DNA from: Streptomyces sp. NRRL F-5126
GTDB lineage: Bacteria; Actinomycetota; Actinomycetes; Streptomycetales; Streptomycetaceae
Direction of reading: 5' to 3'
Assembly (NCBI RefSeq): GCF_000721265.1
Contig: NZ_JOFZ01000012.1
Coordinates: forward strand, 653,939 to 717,938
DNA length: 64,000 nucleotides
Below the pieces are notes generated by a model. The model did not search any database. It saw nothing but the letters and a program-made list of their open reading frames with translations, and was not told where the DNA came from. Position numbers and translations under genes: made by a program. Positions within the stretch are counted from its first letter, which is position 1. Every line of letters begins with the position of its first letter. Of this stretch, positions 55,187 to 63,144 are shown in pieces.

Positions 55187-55795
55187 GTGCCCGCAGCCAG
55201 CCCTCAGCCTCGCAGGCCGCGCTCAGGCAGCCGGCGCGACGAGGCCGCTCGCCTCGACGTGCTCCACGCTGCGGACGATCTGCTCGTCGAGTGCGGCTTC
55301 GGCGCGCTGACCATCGAGGCGATCGCGCGGCGCGCCGGCGTGGCCAAGCAGACGATCTACCGCTGGTGGCCGTCAAAGGTGGAGATCCTGCTCGACACGC
55401 TGGTCGAGGACAGCGAGAAACGCCTGCCCGTCCCGAAGACACAGACGCCCACGGTGGAGACCGTCCGCGACTACCTCCACGGCTTCGCACGGTTCCTCAC
55501 CGACGACCCCGCGGGCACGGTCCTGCTCACGCTCATCGCCGAGTCGCAGCACAACGCCGCGACAGCCAAGAGCTTCGAGGAGCGCTACCTCGGCCCGCGT
55601 CGCGAACAGGAACGCGCCATGCTGGCGCGGGCGATCGATGCCGGCGAGGCCACGCCACCGCCCGGACTCGGCCCCGACGCAGCGTTCGACGCCCTCGTCG
55701 GCCCGATCGTCTACCGCGCCCTGACGGGGGCGAGCGTGCCCGAGGGCCTGGTGAACTCCCTCGTAGACACCGTGCTCGGGCGTCGCGCCCGTTGA
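55187..55795 (+). CDS. TetR-family repressor
   Basis: 202 residues. N-terminal helix-turn-helix (RLDVLHAADDLLVECGFGALTIEAIARRAGVAKQTIYRWWPSKVEILLDTL) and TetR_C-type ligand domain (TVETVRDYLHGFARFLTDDPAGTVLLTLIAESQHN, RREQERAMLARAIDAGE). The GTG start has no ribosome site; TAGGCT nine bases earlier could be a -10, suggesting a leaderless message. The target is not clear: the flanking oxidoreductase and HAD genes are on the same strand. Confidence 0.9.
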   Translation: MPAASPQPRRPRSGSRRDEAARLDVLHAADDLLVECGFGALTIEAIARRAGVAKQTIYRWWPSKVEILLDTLVEDSEKRLPVPKTQTPTVETVRDYLHGFARFLTDDPAGTVLLTLIAESQHNAATAKSFEERYLGPRREQERAMLARAIDAGEATPPPGLGPDAAFDALVGPIVYRALTGASVPEGLVNSLVDTVLGRRAR

Positions 55796-55822
55796 GCGGG
55801 GCCATGGGAAGGGATCAAGCCG

Positions 55823-56464
55823 ATGAAGAAGTACGTACTCTTCGACCACGACGGCGTGCTGGTGGATACCGAATCCTGGTACTACAAGGCCGGCGAACGC
55901 GCCCTGGCGGAGATTGGTTTGCCCTTGGACATGGACCAATATCTGCGGGACATGAGCCAGGGCCTTGGCACGTGGGCCCAAGCCAAGGCGGCAGGCGTTT
56001 GCGAACGCACCATCGGCAGGCAGCGCAAGGCTCGCGATGCCTACTACCAGGAGTACCTGAGAACGGAATCCATCGAGATAGAAGGCGTCGTCGAGACGCT
56101 TGCGGAACTGTCGAAGCACGTCCGCATGGCCATCGTGACGACAGCGAAACGCGCGGATTTCGAGATCATCCACGAACAGCGCCACATCAGGCAGTTCATG
56201 GACTTCGTCCTTGTCCGCGAGGACTACGAGCTCGCCAAGCCGCACCCGGAGCCGTATCTGACGGGCTTGAAGCGGTTCGGAGCGGCCAGGGAAGCGACGC
56301 TGGTCGTAGAGGATTCATCGAGAGGGTTGGCCTCGGCCGTGGCGGCCGGCATCGACTGCGTCGTCGTTCACAACGCGTTCACGCAAGCACAGGACTTCTC
56401 GCAGGCGACCCATCGGATCGAAACCCTGGGCGGGTTGAAGGACCTGATCCTCGGTCCGGCCTGA
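55823..56464 (+). CDS. HAD-superfamily hydrolase (beta-phosphoglucomutase-like)
   Basis: 213 residues. Motif I FDHDGVLVDTES, with nucleophile Asp8 and acid/base Asp10 (DHDGV where most members have DxDG), motif II IVTTAKR, motif III Lys in ELAKPHPEPY, motif IV VVEDSSRGLASAVAAGIDCVVV. The size and cap position match phosphoglycolate phosphatase/beta-phosphoglucomutase-like enzymes. Codon use is less GC-biased than its neighbours (AAG AAG TAC, GAA, TTT codons), which hints at transfer. The substrate is unknown. Confidence 0.9.
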   Translation: MKKYVLFDHDGVLVDTESWYYKAGERALAEIGLPLDMDQYLRDMSQGLGTWAQAKAAGVCERTIGRQRKARDAYYQEYLRTESIEIEGVVETLAELSKHVRMAIVTTAKRADFEIIHEQRHIRQFMDFVLVREDYELAKPHPEPYLTGLKRFGAAREATLVVEDSSRGLASAVAAGIDCVVVHNAFTQAQDFSQATHRIETLGGLKDLILGPA

Positions 56465-56527
56465 GGCGGAAGTCAAGAAATCCGGCAACTGCTCGATAGA
56501 GCGTGCGCATCGTGTGAGACTTGCGGC

Positions 56528-56782
56528 ATGGACATGGGCCGGGGCTCACTCGATGCGAAGGACGCGATGACGGTGGAGATCGTCTTCGCCTTCGTGACGG
56601 GCATCCTGCTGGCAGCGGCCGTGTTCGCGGCGGCATGGATCCCGGCGCTGCTCCTCGACGTGTCCGAACAGACGGCGAAATCCATGCTGATGGGAGGCGC
56701 CCTGCTCGGTGCGGCTGCCGGAATGTGGCGTCTGGTGTCGGTACTGCTCCGGTTCGACGCAGACCGCCGCCAAGGTGACTGA
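56528..56782 (+). CDS. DUF6332-like small membrane protein
   Basis: 84 residues with two helices (IVFAFVTGILLAAAVFAAAWIPALLL and SMLMGGALLGAAAGMWRLVSVLL) and short charged ends. The N-terminal DAMTVEI and the C-terminal RFDADRRQGD recall DUF6332 proteins of Streptomyces, of unknown function. Weak ribosome site. It follows the HAD gene by 63 bases on the same strand and may be co-transcribed with it. Confidence 0.65.
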   Translation: MDMGRGSLDAKDAMTVEIVFAFVTGILLAAAVFAAAWIPALLLDVSEQTAKSMLMGGALLGAAAGMWRLVSVLLRFDADRRQGD

Positions 56783-56915
56783 CCGCAGTCGACGGGGTAC
56801 TCGACCCGCTCCTCGTCGGGGACGCGGTGCGCGCCGGCCACCGTGACCCCCAGGCGATCAAGAAAGTGTGGCACTACCTGGCGCGGCTCGGGGTCCCCGG
56901 AGAAGCCCCGGTCAC

Positions 56916-57137
56916 TCACGGCTCCGCGCGCCGGAGCGAGACGCGCAGCGCGTTCTCCTCGCAGACACGCGCGCGCAGGTGACGCAGCAGCGCGGAGTCG
57001 CCGTCCGCATCCGCGTCCGCGTCGGCGCCTTCGGCGTCGCCGTCCGCCGCAGTGTCCTCGCCGGGACGGCACCGTGGGCACGCGCACGGCGGGAAGCGCA
57101 ACGGGTTGAACTCCGGCGAGCCCGCGTCCCGTTCCAT
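56916..57137 (-). CDS. Small Cys-containing protein, second of a coupled pair
   Basis: 73 residues: MERDAGSPEFNPLRFPPCAC, then PRCRPGED, an acidic Ala/Asp repeat of about 25 residues and a C-terminal basic helix (LLRHLRARVCEENALRVSLRR). The CxCxxC cluster suggests metal binding. The family was not recognised by name, but I have seen such short NPLRFPPC proteins beside DUF5753/DUF397 regulator pairs in Streptomyces. Its ATG overlaps the stop of the preceding small gene (TGATG), so both are made together. Confidence 0.6.
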   Translation of the reverse strand: MERDAGSPEFNPLRFPPCACPRCRPGEDTAADGDAEGADADADADGDSALLRHLRARVCEENALRVSLRRAEP

Positions 57138-57331
57138 CACTCCGCCCTCCGCGCGGCACACTCGGCCGTCGCCTGATGGCGCCGAAGCAGCACCCGGCAG
57201 TCCGCAGCCCTGCTGTAGTCGCGCTGGGCGTTGGCGACGGCTTCGGCCAACCTGAGCTCCCCGCAGGCCCGGCAGAGGGTGGGGGCGTGAAGTGATTCGT
57301 GAGCGTCGCGTGGACTGTCTTCCGCGCACAC
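57137..57331 (-). CDS. Small CxxC protein, first of a coupled pair
   Basis: 64 residues: SLHAPTLCRACGELRLAEAV, then ANAQRDYSRAADCRVLLRRH. It has one CxxC plus a single Cys in an amphipathic helix. GTG start with GAGGAG five bases upstream. It is divergent from the XRE/DUF5753 regulator, 107 bases away, and probably shares its control region. Unknown function. Confidence 0.6.
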   Translation of the reverse strand: MCAEDSPRDAHESLHAPTLCRACGELRLAEAVANAQRDYSRAADCRVLLRRHQATAECAARRAE

Positions 57332-57438
57332 TTCGGCTCCTCTCCGTAGTCATTCCACTACCAAGGGCGTTCAGCGTCGCCTAGAGTCGGAATGCCTTCA
57401 ACTTGCAGGCCTTGCACGGAGAGTCAGGCGGTAGACCG

Positions 57439-58272
57439 TTGAACCGGAAAGAGCTGGACCCGGAGAAGTCACCCATGGCGGCGTTCGGCCAGCGGCTACG
57501 CGCGTTACGGGACGAGCGCGGGTGGACGCAGGACGAGCTCGGGGAGCGCATGGGTTGGTCCGGAACGCATATCTCCGCTGTCGAAACTGGCCGTAGACCC
57601 CCAACTACGCGTTTCGCGAGGAACGCTGACACCGCGCTCGGGACCGGCGGCAGGCTGGAGCGGCAGAGTCAGGCAGTACGGCAGAACTCCCTGCTGGAAG
57701 GCTTTCCGGAGTACGTCGAGTACGAGGGCCGGGCTGTGGAGATCCGGTTGTACGAGATCGGAATCATCCCCGGGCTGCTGCAGACACCCGACTACGCAAG
57801 GGTTCTGGCCGACGCTGCCTTGCGGCGAGGCGCCATCACGCCCGAACAGGCTGATGAGCGGGTGGCCTTCCTGGCCCAGCGACAGTCGGCACTGACGCGA
57901 CCGCAGCCACCGATGGTCATGTTGGTCATGGACGAGAGCTGCATCCGTCAGGCCATTGGCGGCAGTGACGTGATGGAGGCGCAGCTACGAAAGTTGGTCG
58001 AGTTCGCTGAGCTGCCGAATACTGTCCTCCAGATCGCCCCGTTCACCATGGGTGAGCGCCGTCCGGTCGACCTGCCGATCAACCTCCTCACGCTGCCAGA
58101 CCGGTCCATGGCCGCATATGCCGAGGCCCAGACCCGAGGCCATCTGGACCGTGAGATCACACTCGTCGTGCCGATTCTGACGGCCTACCATCAGCTACAG
58201 GCCGGAGCGCTGTCGCAGGCGGCTTCCGTGGCGATGATCGAGCAGGCAGTGAAAGGGAAGTTCCGTGACTGA
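57439..58272 (+). CDS. WhiJ-like XRE regulator with DUF5753 domain
   Basis: 277 residues. Helix-turn-helix FGQRLRALRDERGWTQDELGERMGWSGTHISAVETGRRPP near 15-55, then the DUF5753 ligand-like domain (EIGIIPGLLQTPDYARVLAD, MLVMDESCIRQAIGG, VLQIAPFTMGERRPV, EITLVVPILTAYHQLQAGAL). TTG 57439 (NRKELDPEKSPMAAFG) is chosen because homologues start there; the frame opens 36 bases earlier at another TTG. In S. coelicolor WhiJ-type clusters such a protein is paired with a DUF397 protein and a small AbaA-like protein and affects development. Confidence 0.87.
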   Translation: MNRKELDPEKSPMAAFGQRLRALRDERGWTQDELGERMGWSGTHISAVETGRRPPTTRFARNADTALGTGGRLERQSQAVRQNSLLEGFPEYVEYEGRAVEIRLYEIGIIPGLLQTPDYARVLADAALRRGAITPEQADERVAFLAQRQSALTRPQPPMVMLVMDESCIRQAIGGSDVMEAQLRKLVEFAELPNTVLQIAPFTMGERRPVDLPINLLTLPDRSMAAYAEAQTRGHLDREITLVVPILTAYHQLQAGALSQAASVAMIEQAVKGKFRD

Positions 58273-58471
58273 CAAGCCCCACTGGCACACGTCCTCCTAC
58301 AGCAACAACGGCGGCAACTGTGTCGAGGTCGCCACCAACCTCAGCGCCGCGCACGGCATCGTCCCCGTCCGTGACTCGAAGGCCCCCACCGGCCCCGCCC
58401 TCACCCTGTCCGCCGGCGCCTACTCCTCCTTCGTCGCAGGCATCAAGGCGGGTCGGCCCCGCACGTCCTAA
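58265..58471 (+). CDS. DUF397 protein, partner of the WhiJ-like regulator
   Basis: 68 residues: WHTSSYSNNGGNCVEVATNL, then VPVRDSKAPTGPALTLSAGAYSSFVAGIKAG, the full DUF397 pattern. GTG start overlapping the regulator gene by eight bases. DUF397 proteins bind or antagonise their DUF5753 partner, so the two may act as a toxin-antitoxin-like or developmental switch. The stop overlaps the convergent MmyB-type gene by four bases. Confidence 0.93.
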   Translation: MTDKPHWHTSSYSNNGGNCVEVATNLSAAHGIVPVRDSKAPTGPALTLSAGAYSSFVAGIKAGRPRTS

Positions 58472-59316
58472 CGGGTCGCCCGCAGCGAGGCGAGGAGCCG
58501 TAGCCGGTCCTCGTCGGCGCTGCCCGGCTCCGTCGTGAACGCGAGCATGAACAGACCGGCCCTGCCGGGTACCGGGTAGGTGTCCCAGTCCAGGACGATG
58601 TCGCCGACCTCCGGGACATGGAACGTCTTGGTGCCGCAGACCGACGCGCGTACGTCGTGGCGGGCCCACAGCCGCCGGAACTCCGCGCTGCGGATGGACA
58701 GCTCCCCCACGATCGCGGTGGCACGCGGATGCGTCGGGTCGGTGGCGACGGCGGCGCGCATCATGCCGATGTAGTCGAGGGCCTGCCGCTCCCAGTCGGG
58801 GCAGGACCGGCCGCCGGTCAGTGTGTCGTCGAACATCAGCAGGAGCATGTTGCGACGCTGGGGCGGATAGTCGTCAGGGCTGCCGAGCAGCGCCTCCGCC
58901 ATCGGGTTCCAGGCGAGCAGGTCGAGGTGACGGCCCAGGACGACTGCCGGGGTGTCCATGACGCCCAGCAGCCGCCGCGTACTGCGGGGCACCGTTTCAG
59001 GGCCGTGGTCCACCTCGGCCGGCATCGGGCGCCTGGCCGCCCGGGCCAGGGTGAACAGGTGGCCGCGCTCCTCGTCGTCGAGGCCGAGCGCGGCGGCGAG
59101 CGCGTCCAGGACGTCGTCGGACGGCCGCACCTCGCGGCCCTGCTCCATGCGCTGGTAGTAGTCGGTGCTCAGCCCGGCCAGCAGGGCCAGCTCCTCGCGC
59201 CGCAGCCCGGTGACCTTGCGCCGGCCGCCCGGCTCAAGGCCGACGTCGTGCGGGTGCAGCCTGGCACGCCGGGCGCGCAGGAAATCTCCGAGCTCACGGG
59301 CGTAGGGGTGGGCCAT
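58468..59316 (-). CDS. XRE-family regulator with MmyB-type ligand domain
   Basis: 282 residues. Helix-turn-helix (ELGDFLRARRARLHPHDVGL, VTGLRREELALLAGLSTDYYQRMEQGREVRPS) and MmyB domain (RRLLGVMDTPAVVLGRHLDLLAWNPMAEALLG, FRRLWARHDVRASVCGTKTFHVPEVGDIVLDWDTYPVPG). It is divergent from an SDR gene with a perfect palindrome in between, the common regulator/target layout of this family. Tail-to-tail overlap with the DUF397 gene. Confidence 0.92.
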   Translation of the reverse strand: MAHPYARELGDFLRARRARLHPHDVGLEPGGRRKVTGLRREELALLAGLSTDYYQRMEQGREVRPSDDVLDALAAALGLDDEERGHLFTLARAARRPMPAEVDHGPETVPRSTRRLLGVMDTPAVVLGRHLDLLAWNPMAEALLGSPDDYPPQRRNMLLLMFDDTLTGGRSCPDWERQALDYIGMMRAAVATDPTHPRATAIVGELSIRSAEFRRLWARHDVRASVCGTKTFHVPEVGDIVLDWDTYPVPGRAGLFMLAFTTEPGSADEDRLRLLASLRATR

Positions 59317-59350
59317 GAGGCCAGTGTGCCGCCTTCCTCGGCGCGCAAGG

Positions 59351-59367
59351 TAGGTCCCGTGGACCTA
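59351..59367. promoter_or_regulatory. Operator between MmyB-type regulator and SDR
   Basis: TAGGTCC-CGT-GGACCTA, perfect seven-base arms, 34 bases from the regulator start and 85 from the SDR start. TAGCGT at 59405-59410 is a plausible -10 box for the SDR gene. Confidence 0.65.
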
Positions 59368-59451
59368 GGCAACCGGGGACGACCGATCCGGCCCGCGTCG
59401 CGTCTAGCGTCATCCGCCCGCCCCACCACCGATACCCCAAGGGAGCAGCGG

Positions 59452-60357
59452 ATGACTGGATGGACCGCCGACCGTATCCCCGACCAGCACGGCAGGATCG
59501 CCGTCGTCACCGGCGCGAACTCGGGCCTCGGCCTGGTCACCGCGACGCAGCTGGCGCGCCACGGCGCGCATGTCGTGCTCGCCGTCCGCGACACCGGCGC
59601 CGGGCGGGAGGCAGCCCGCGGGATCGGCGGTGAGGTCGAGGTGCGCGAGCTGGACCTGGCGTCCCTCGCGTCCGTACGAGCCTTCGCCGAGAAACTGGCC
59701 GCCGACCATCCGGCGATCGACCTACTGGTCAACAACGCCGGCGCGGTGCTGCTCGGCCCACGCCGCACGTCCGCCGACGGCTTCGAGCTGCACCTCGCCA
59801 CCAACATGCTGGGCCACTTCGCGCTGACCGGGCTGCTGCTGTCCACACTGACGGCGGGGAGGGACCCGCGGGTGGTCAGTCTCAGCTCGATCACCCACAA
59901 GAACGCACACCTGGACTTCGACGACCTGATGTTCGAGCGCGGCTACCGGGCCGCTGCGGCCTACGGCCGGTCCAAGCTCGCCACGACGGTCTTCGGCATC
60001 GAGCTCGACCGGCGCCTGCGCGGGGCGGGATCGCCCGTCGTCAGTACGCTCGCCCACCCAGGTCTCACCCGCACGAACCTCACTCCGCGCGCGTGGGAGC
60101 ACCGCGGCCGGGCCGGGCAGGTGATCGCGTGGCTCGGCCTGCTGGCCACCCAGCCGGTGGAGCGCGGCACCCTGCCGCAGTTGCGCGCCGCGACCGAACC
60201 CGGCGTGCGGGGCGGCCAGTTCTTCGGCCCCGCGGGACTCTGGGAGACGCGCGGCCGGGTCACAGAGGCCCGCCTCAGCCGGGAGGCGACGGACCCAGCG
60301 GTCGGCAGACGGCTGTGGGCGGAGGCCGAGGAGTTGACCGGGGTCGGCTATCTGTGA
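59452..60357 (+). CDS. Short-chain dehydrogenase (retinol-dehydrogenase-like)
   Basis: 301 residues. TGANSGLGLVTATQLARHGAHVVLAVRD (NADP-binding), NNAG in LLVNNAGAVLLGP, NMLGHFALTGLLL, catalytic Ser in VVSLSSITH and YxxxK in YGRSKLA. The longer C-terminus and the HPGLTRTNL motif put it with the WWOX/retinol-dehydrogenase-like SDRs that are common in Streptomyces as MmyB-type regulator targets. ATG with GGGAGC seven bases before. Confidence 0.92.
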   Translation: MTGWTADRIPDQHGRIAVVTGANSGLGLVTATQLARHGAHVVLAVRDTGAGREAARGIGGEVEVRELDLASLASVRAFAEKLAADHPAIDLLVNNAGAVLLGPRRTSADGFELHLATNMLGHFALTGLLLSTLTAGRDPRVVSLSSITHKNAHLDFDDLMFERGYRAAAAYGRSKLATTVFGIELDRRLRGAGSPVVSTLAHPGLTRTNLTPRAWEHRGRAGQVIAWLGLLATQPVERGTLPQLRAATEPGVRGGQFFGPAGLWETRGRVTEARLSREATDPAVGRRLWAEAEELTGVGYL

Positions 60358-60882
60358 GCCGGTGGCACGAGACGCCCGCCGCCACCCGGGCGCAGCCGGG
60401 CGCGGCCGGGCGACGGCGGTAACGGCACCCCTCAACCGCCCTTGGCGTGCTCGGCCCCAGTGATGCACACGCTCATCCGGCTCCGCTCGCTCCCCGCTCG
60501 CGCTGATCGACCTCACGGACGACACCGCGACCGACCGTACGGACGCGTACGAAACGGACGCGTACGAAACGGCCGGCCGTCTGCGGTCCTGACGTATCTG
60601 GCAGCCCATCCGGCAGCGCTCGCCCGGACGCCGACCGCCGGTGCCGCCGCAACTGCTGGGTCAGGCGCAGCGTGAAGCTGGACACGTCGACGCCGTTGTC
60701 TCCGGCCGTCGCGCGGGCATCTCCCACCACGTCACACGAGGCGACGTCACCGCCGACTGCGTTTCCGTGTCACGGCCGACGGTGGACGGAAGCATGTCTG
60801 CATCACGCCGGGCACCAGCCGGGACCGCCATCGAGTGGGCCTCGGTGCCCCCCTCGGCGTTCCGCCGTCGCGGCCACAGGCG
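60358..60882. other. Gene-free stretch with a short direct repeat
   Basis: No convincing gene on either strand. It contains a perfect tandem copy of GGACGCGTACGAAAC at 60541-60555 and 60556-60570. In the frame reading SPLALIDLTDDTATD, these give a duplicated DAYET and a stop at 60589, but no start is present after the stop at 60461, so at most it is the tail of a decayed gene. Confidence 0.5.
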
Positions 60883-61377
60883 TTACGCGACCGGGCGGCC
60901 CGGTGGTGGCCCCGGCCGTAGCGACTGGGCGGAGCCCGTCAAGGCAGCGGGGCGTCTCCGGGCCCGGCCGTGCAGCCTCAGCCAGAACGTCTGCAACGAT
61001 TCGGCGGGGCCGCCCACTTCGAAGCGGTTGCGGACCTTTCCCAGCGGGTTCCACACCCTGCCGTCCGGCATCCGCACCCCCACCGGCTGACCGAAATAGG
61101 CCTGCTCCCTCTCGTCGAAGTCCACCCACACGGCACCCGCCCGGCGCACGAGCACCTCCCCCACGTACGCCCCCAGCCCCAGTAGTGTCTCCCGCGCCTG
61201 CTCCGGATCGGCTCCGCCCTTGCGCAACCCGTCCACGACGAAGTCGACGACACGGAGACTGGCCACCGAGTAGTCCAGCGGCAGCCGGTTGCGTGCCGTC
61301 ACCCGCGCTACGAAGGCCGCCGCGTACGAACGCATCCCGCGCGCGCTCGGCGCTCTGTCGCCGTCCCCTTCATCCAT
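60883..61377 (-). CDS. Conserved actinomycete protein of unknown function
   Basis: 164 residues. Soluble alpha/beta protein: YAAAFVARVTARNRLPLDYSVASLRVVDFVVDGLRKGG, ARETLLGLGAYVGEVLVRRAGAVWVDFDEREQAYFG, then VRMPDGRVWNPLGKVRNRFE and LQTFWLRLHGRARR. The pattern looks like DUF6278-type proteins, but I am not sure of the family number. ATG 61377 follows GAGGGG; a GTG nine bases earlier is possible. It stands alone, with about 500 and 380 gene-free bases around it. Confidence 0.65.
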   Translation of the reverse strand: MDEGDGDRAPSARGMRSYAAAFVARVTARNRLPLDYSVASLRVVDFVVDGLRKGGADPEQARETLLGLGAYVGEVLVRRAGAVWVDFDEREQAYFGQPVGVRMPDGRVWNPLGKVRNRFEVGGPAESLQTFWLRLHGRARRRPAALTGSAQSLRPGPPPGRPVA

Positions 61378-61758
61378 GAGCCCCACCCCTCACTCGTCCT
61401 ACGGAAGCGTCAAAAGCCCTCCACATTCCGAGCGAACGCCGTCACGCGAGCGTCACGGGTAGCCAACATGCCGAATCTCACACCTGGTTGATGGTTTCAA
61501 GTCGGCCACGGCCGGGACTGCCCTGGGACCGGCCCACCGGGGGCCGGCAGGGCATCCTGGTCACCTTCGGTGACAGGAAGTATCGTGCAGTCCTGCGTGT
61601 TGGAGCGCGCGCTGGTGGGCGGCAGGAACCCGCGCCCGTGCATGCGCTGCCACCGGCGCGCGGGTGGGCAACGGTACGGACAAGGATGAGTGTGAGCAGG
61701 CGCATTTCATACGCGCTCGCTACAGTTCGGAAAGTATGACCTTCCCAGACGCATTAAC
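61378..61758. other. Gene-free stretch
   Basis: 381 bases without a supported gene. An 83-codon frame at 61488-61739 (+) has no family resemblance. The base composition drops towards the right, where a less G+C-rich region starts near 61.7 kb. Confidence 0.4.
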
Positions 61759-62031
61759 GTGCGAATTGTCGTTGAGACGCCATTTGTCAGTGGAAAGCAG
61801 CGCGACTGGTTGTTTCCTTCTGACTTGATCGAATGGCAGAATTGCCTTGACGTGCTTGATGCAGGACAGGAAGCTGCCTGGCGTGAACATGTGCGAGGCG
61901 CTGCCCTCTCCATCGAACGTGACGAAGAGGGAGAGTGCTTTCAAATCACCGTTAGCGGCAAGGAAATGACTTTTGACAACTGCGTCCGTGACATTCCCGC
62001 TGTACGACTCATGGTTCGACGATGCATATAA
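61759..62031 (+). CDS. DUF5959-like protein, possibly truncated at the start
   Basis: 90 residues: VVETPFVSGKQRDWLFPSDL, IEWQNCLDVLDAGQEAAWRE, then SIERDEEGECFQITVSG. This resembles the middle and end of DUF5959 proteins of Streptomyces, which as I recall start with a further 25-30 residues (a beta-strand pair) not visible here. It could be a short family member with a GTG start or a 5'-truncated gene. No ribosome site; codon use is clearly less GC-rich than the core genes. Confidence 0.5.
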   Translation: MRIVVETPFVSGKQRDWLFPSDLIEWQNCLDVLDAGQEAAWREHVRGAALSIERDEEGECFQITVSGKEMTFDNCVRDIPAVRLMVRRCI

Positions 62032-62262
62032 CCGCCTTGCAACGGCACTGATCATCTGGCTGCTGACCGATAATCACTGAATCTGACACTTCGGCGGAGA
62101 CAGGCCGGTCTTGCGTGGGGCCGGGGTCGTTCCGCGTCCGCCCTGGACGGCTCACACTTGACACGCATAGACATCTGAGCGTTGCGCGACGATCTCCATG
62201 AGCACCGAGGGTTGCCGGCCGCTATCGAATCGGCCTTGCGCATGTCCGTTCCGCTACTGCCA

Positions 62263-62286
62263 AGCTGGTGAGCTGGTGAGCTGGTG
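62263..62286. repeat. Triplicated AGCTGGTG
   Basis: Three perfect copies of the eight-base unit AGCTGGTG followed by AGC. It lies in the 280-base gene-free gap between the DUF5959-like gene and the end of the candidate immunity gene. Confidence 0.7.
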
Positions 62287-62314
62287 AGCGAGGAGATATC
62301 CTCAGGGTGAACAG

Positions 62315-62767
62315 CTACAGAGGCGGGCCCTTGTAGTATTGCTGTCGTGATTTTACCTCGCGAAGCATGAGTTCACCCGCATATTTCCGGAACTTCGGCC
62401 AGTTCTCAGGGTATCCGAGCAAGTGGTCAGTGATCCTGATGCTAGTCATCTCGCGAATGGAGGGCCGTCCACTCCCGAGGAGGCACTCCAGGAAGTATGC
62501 GCAACGCTTTGCCAGGTCTTCGTCCAACCGGGGTGCATGCAAAAGCGGAGTTAGGATCCCCTGGACGAATACTTCGCTAGCCAGGGTATAGGCTCCCACC
62601 TCTGGTGGTGCGACATCATCTGGGAACGCATACTCCTGCTCTTCCCGCTCCAGGGAAAGGATCGTCTCCCGCTGCCCCGAGAAGCAATCCCAGAGAAGTT
62701 TTCGGACGAGTGCAGAATCCGTTGGATATGAATCTCCGCACCGTGAATTTGCTGGATCCCGCTTCAC
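62315..62767 (-). CDS. Helical protein next to Rhs toxin, candidate second immunity protein
   Basis: 150 residues, acidic and helical: ALVRKLLWDCFSGQRETILSLEREEQEYAFPDD, FVQGILTPLLHAPRLDEDLAKRCAYFLECLLG, then ENWPKFRKYAGELMLREVK. No family was recognised with certainty. It reads in the same direction as the Rhs toxin gene and follows the small gene at 62853, a position where immunity genes are found. GTG start with GAGAGG nine bases upstream. Low G+C for the genome. Confidence 0.65.
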   Translation of the reverse strand: MKRDPANSRCGDSYPTDSALVRKLLWDCFSGQRETILSLEREEQEYAFPDDVAPPEVGAYTLASEVFVQGILTPLLHAPRLDEDLAKRCAYFLECLLGSGRPSIREMTSIRITDHLLGYPENWPKFRKYAGELMLREVKSRQQYYKGPPL

Positions 62768-62852
62768 AACTTACATCCTCTCGAGGAAGCATTCACACGG
62801 AAGTGCCCTTTTGAGATTGCACTGCCAAAGGGGAACTTCCGTCGACTGCCAT

Positions 62853-63134
62853 TCACATACTAGTGGGGCCATCATTCAGCGAATGAGAATCGACAGTCGA
62901 TCTCCATCTCAATTCGACAACGGCCTCCGCCATGATGGGCTCCATCTCTGCGTCGAACATCGAGACGAGCCTTCGAGACTCCATCATTCGGATCCCAACA
63001 GCTTCATTGAGCACCCTCATGAAATTGAGCGGTGTCAACTTGAAGGATTCGACAGACCGAAGAAAATCGATCAAGTCAATAAGGCTACTGCCGTTCAGAA
63101 TCATCTTTCGGGCGTCCGCCACGAGCGCTTCCAC
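62853..63134 (-). CDS. Candidate immunity protein to the Rhs toxin
   Basis: 93 residues, helical: MEALVADARKMILNGSSLID, LIDFLRSVESFKLTPLNFMR, VLNEAVGIRMMESRRLVSMF, then DAEMEPIMAEAVVELRW. GTG 63134 has GGAG seven bases before it and lies 11 bases after the toxin stop codon, the standard immunity position in polymorphic toxin loci. The frame is open 321 bases further back inside the toxin gene, without meaning. No named family recognised. Confidence 0.7.
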   Translation of the reverse strand: MEALVADARKMILNGSSLIDLIDFLRSVESFKLTPLNFMRVLNEAVGIRMMESRRLVSMFDAEMEPIMAEAVVELRWRSTVDSHSLNDGPTSM

Positions 63135-63144
63135 TCGAACACTC

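Noticed and set aside
60461..60589. Open frame ending ...DAYETDAYETAGRLRS
   Set aside because: Looks protein-like at its end but has no start codon after the preceding stop and no ribosome site; at most a remnant.
61488..61739. 83-codon plus-strand frame before the DUF5959-like gene
   Set aside because: No resemblance to any family, no ribosome site; considered as the missing 5' part of the DUF5959-like gene but the sequence does not fit.
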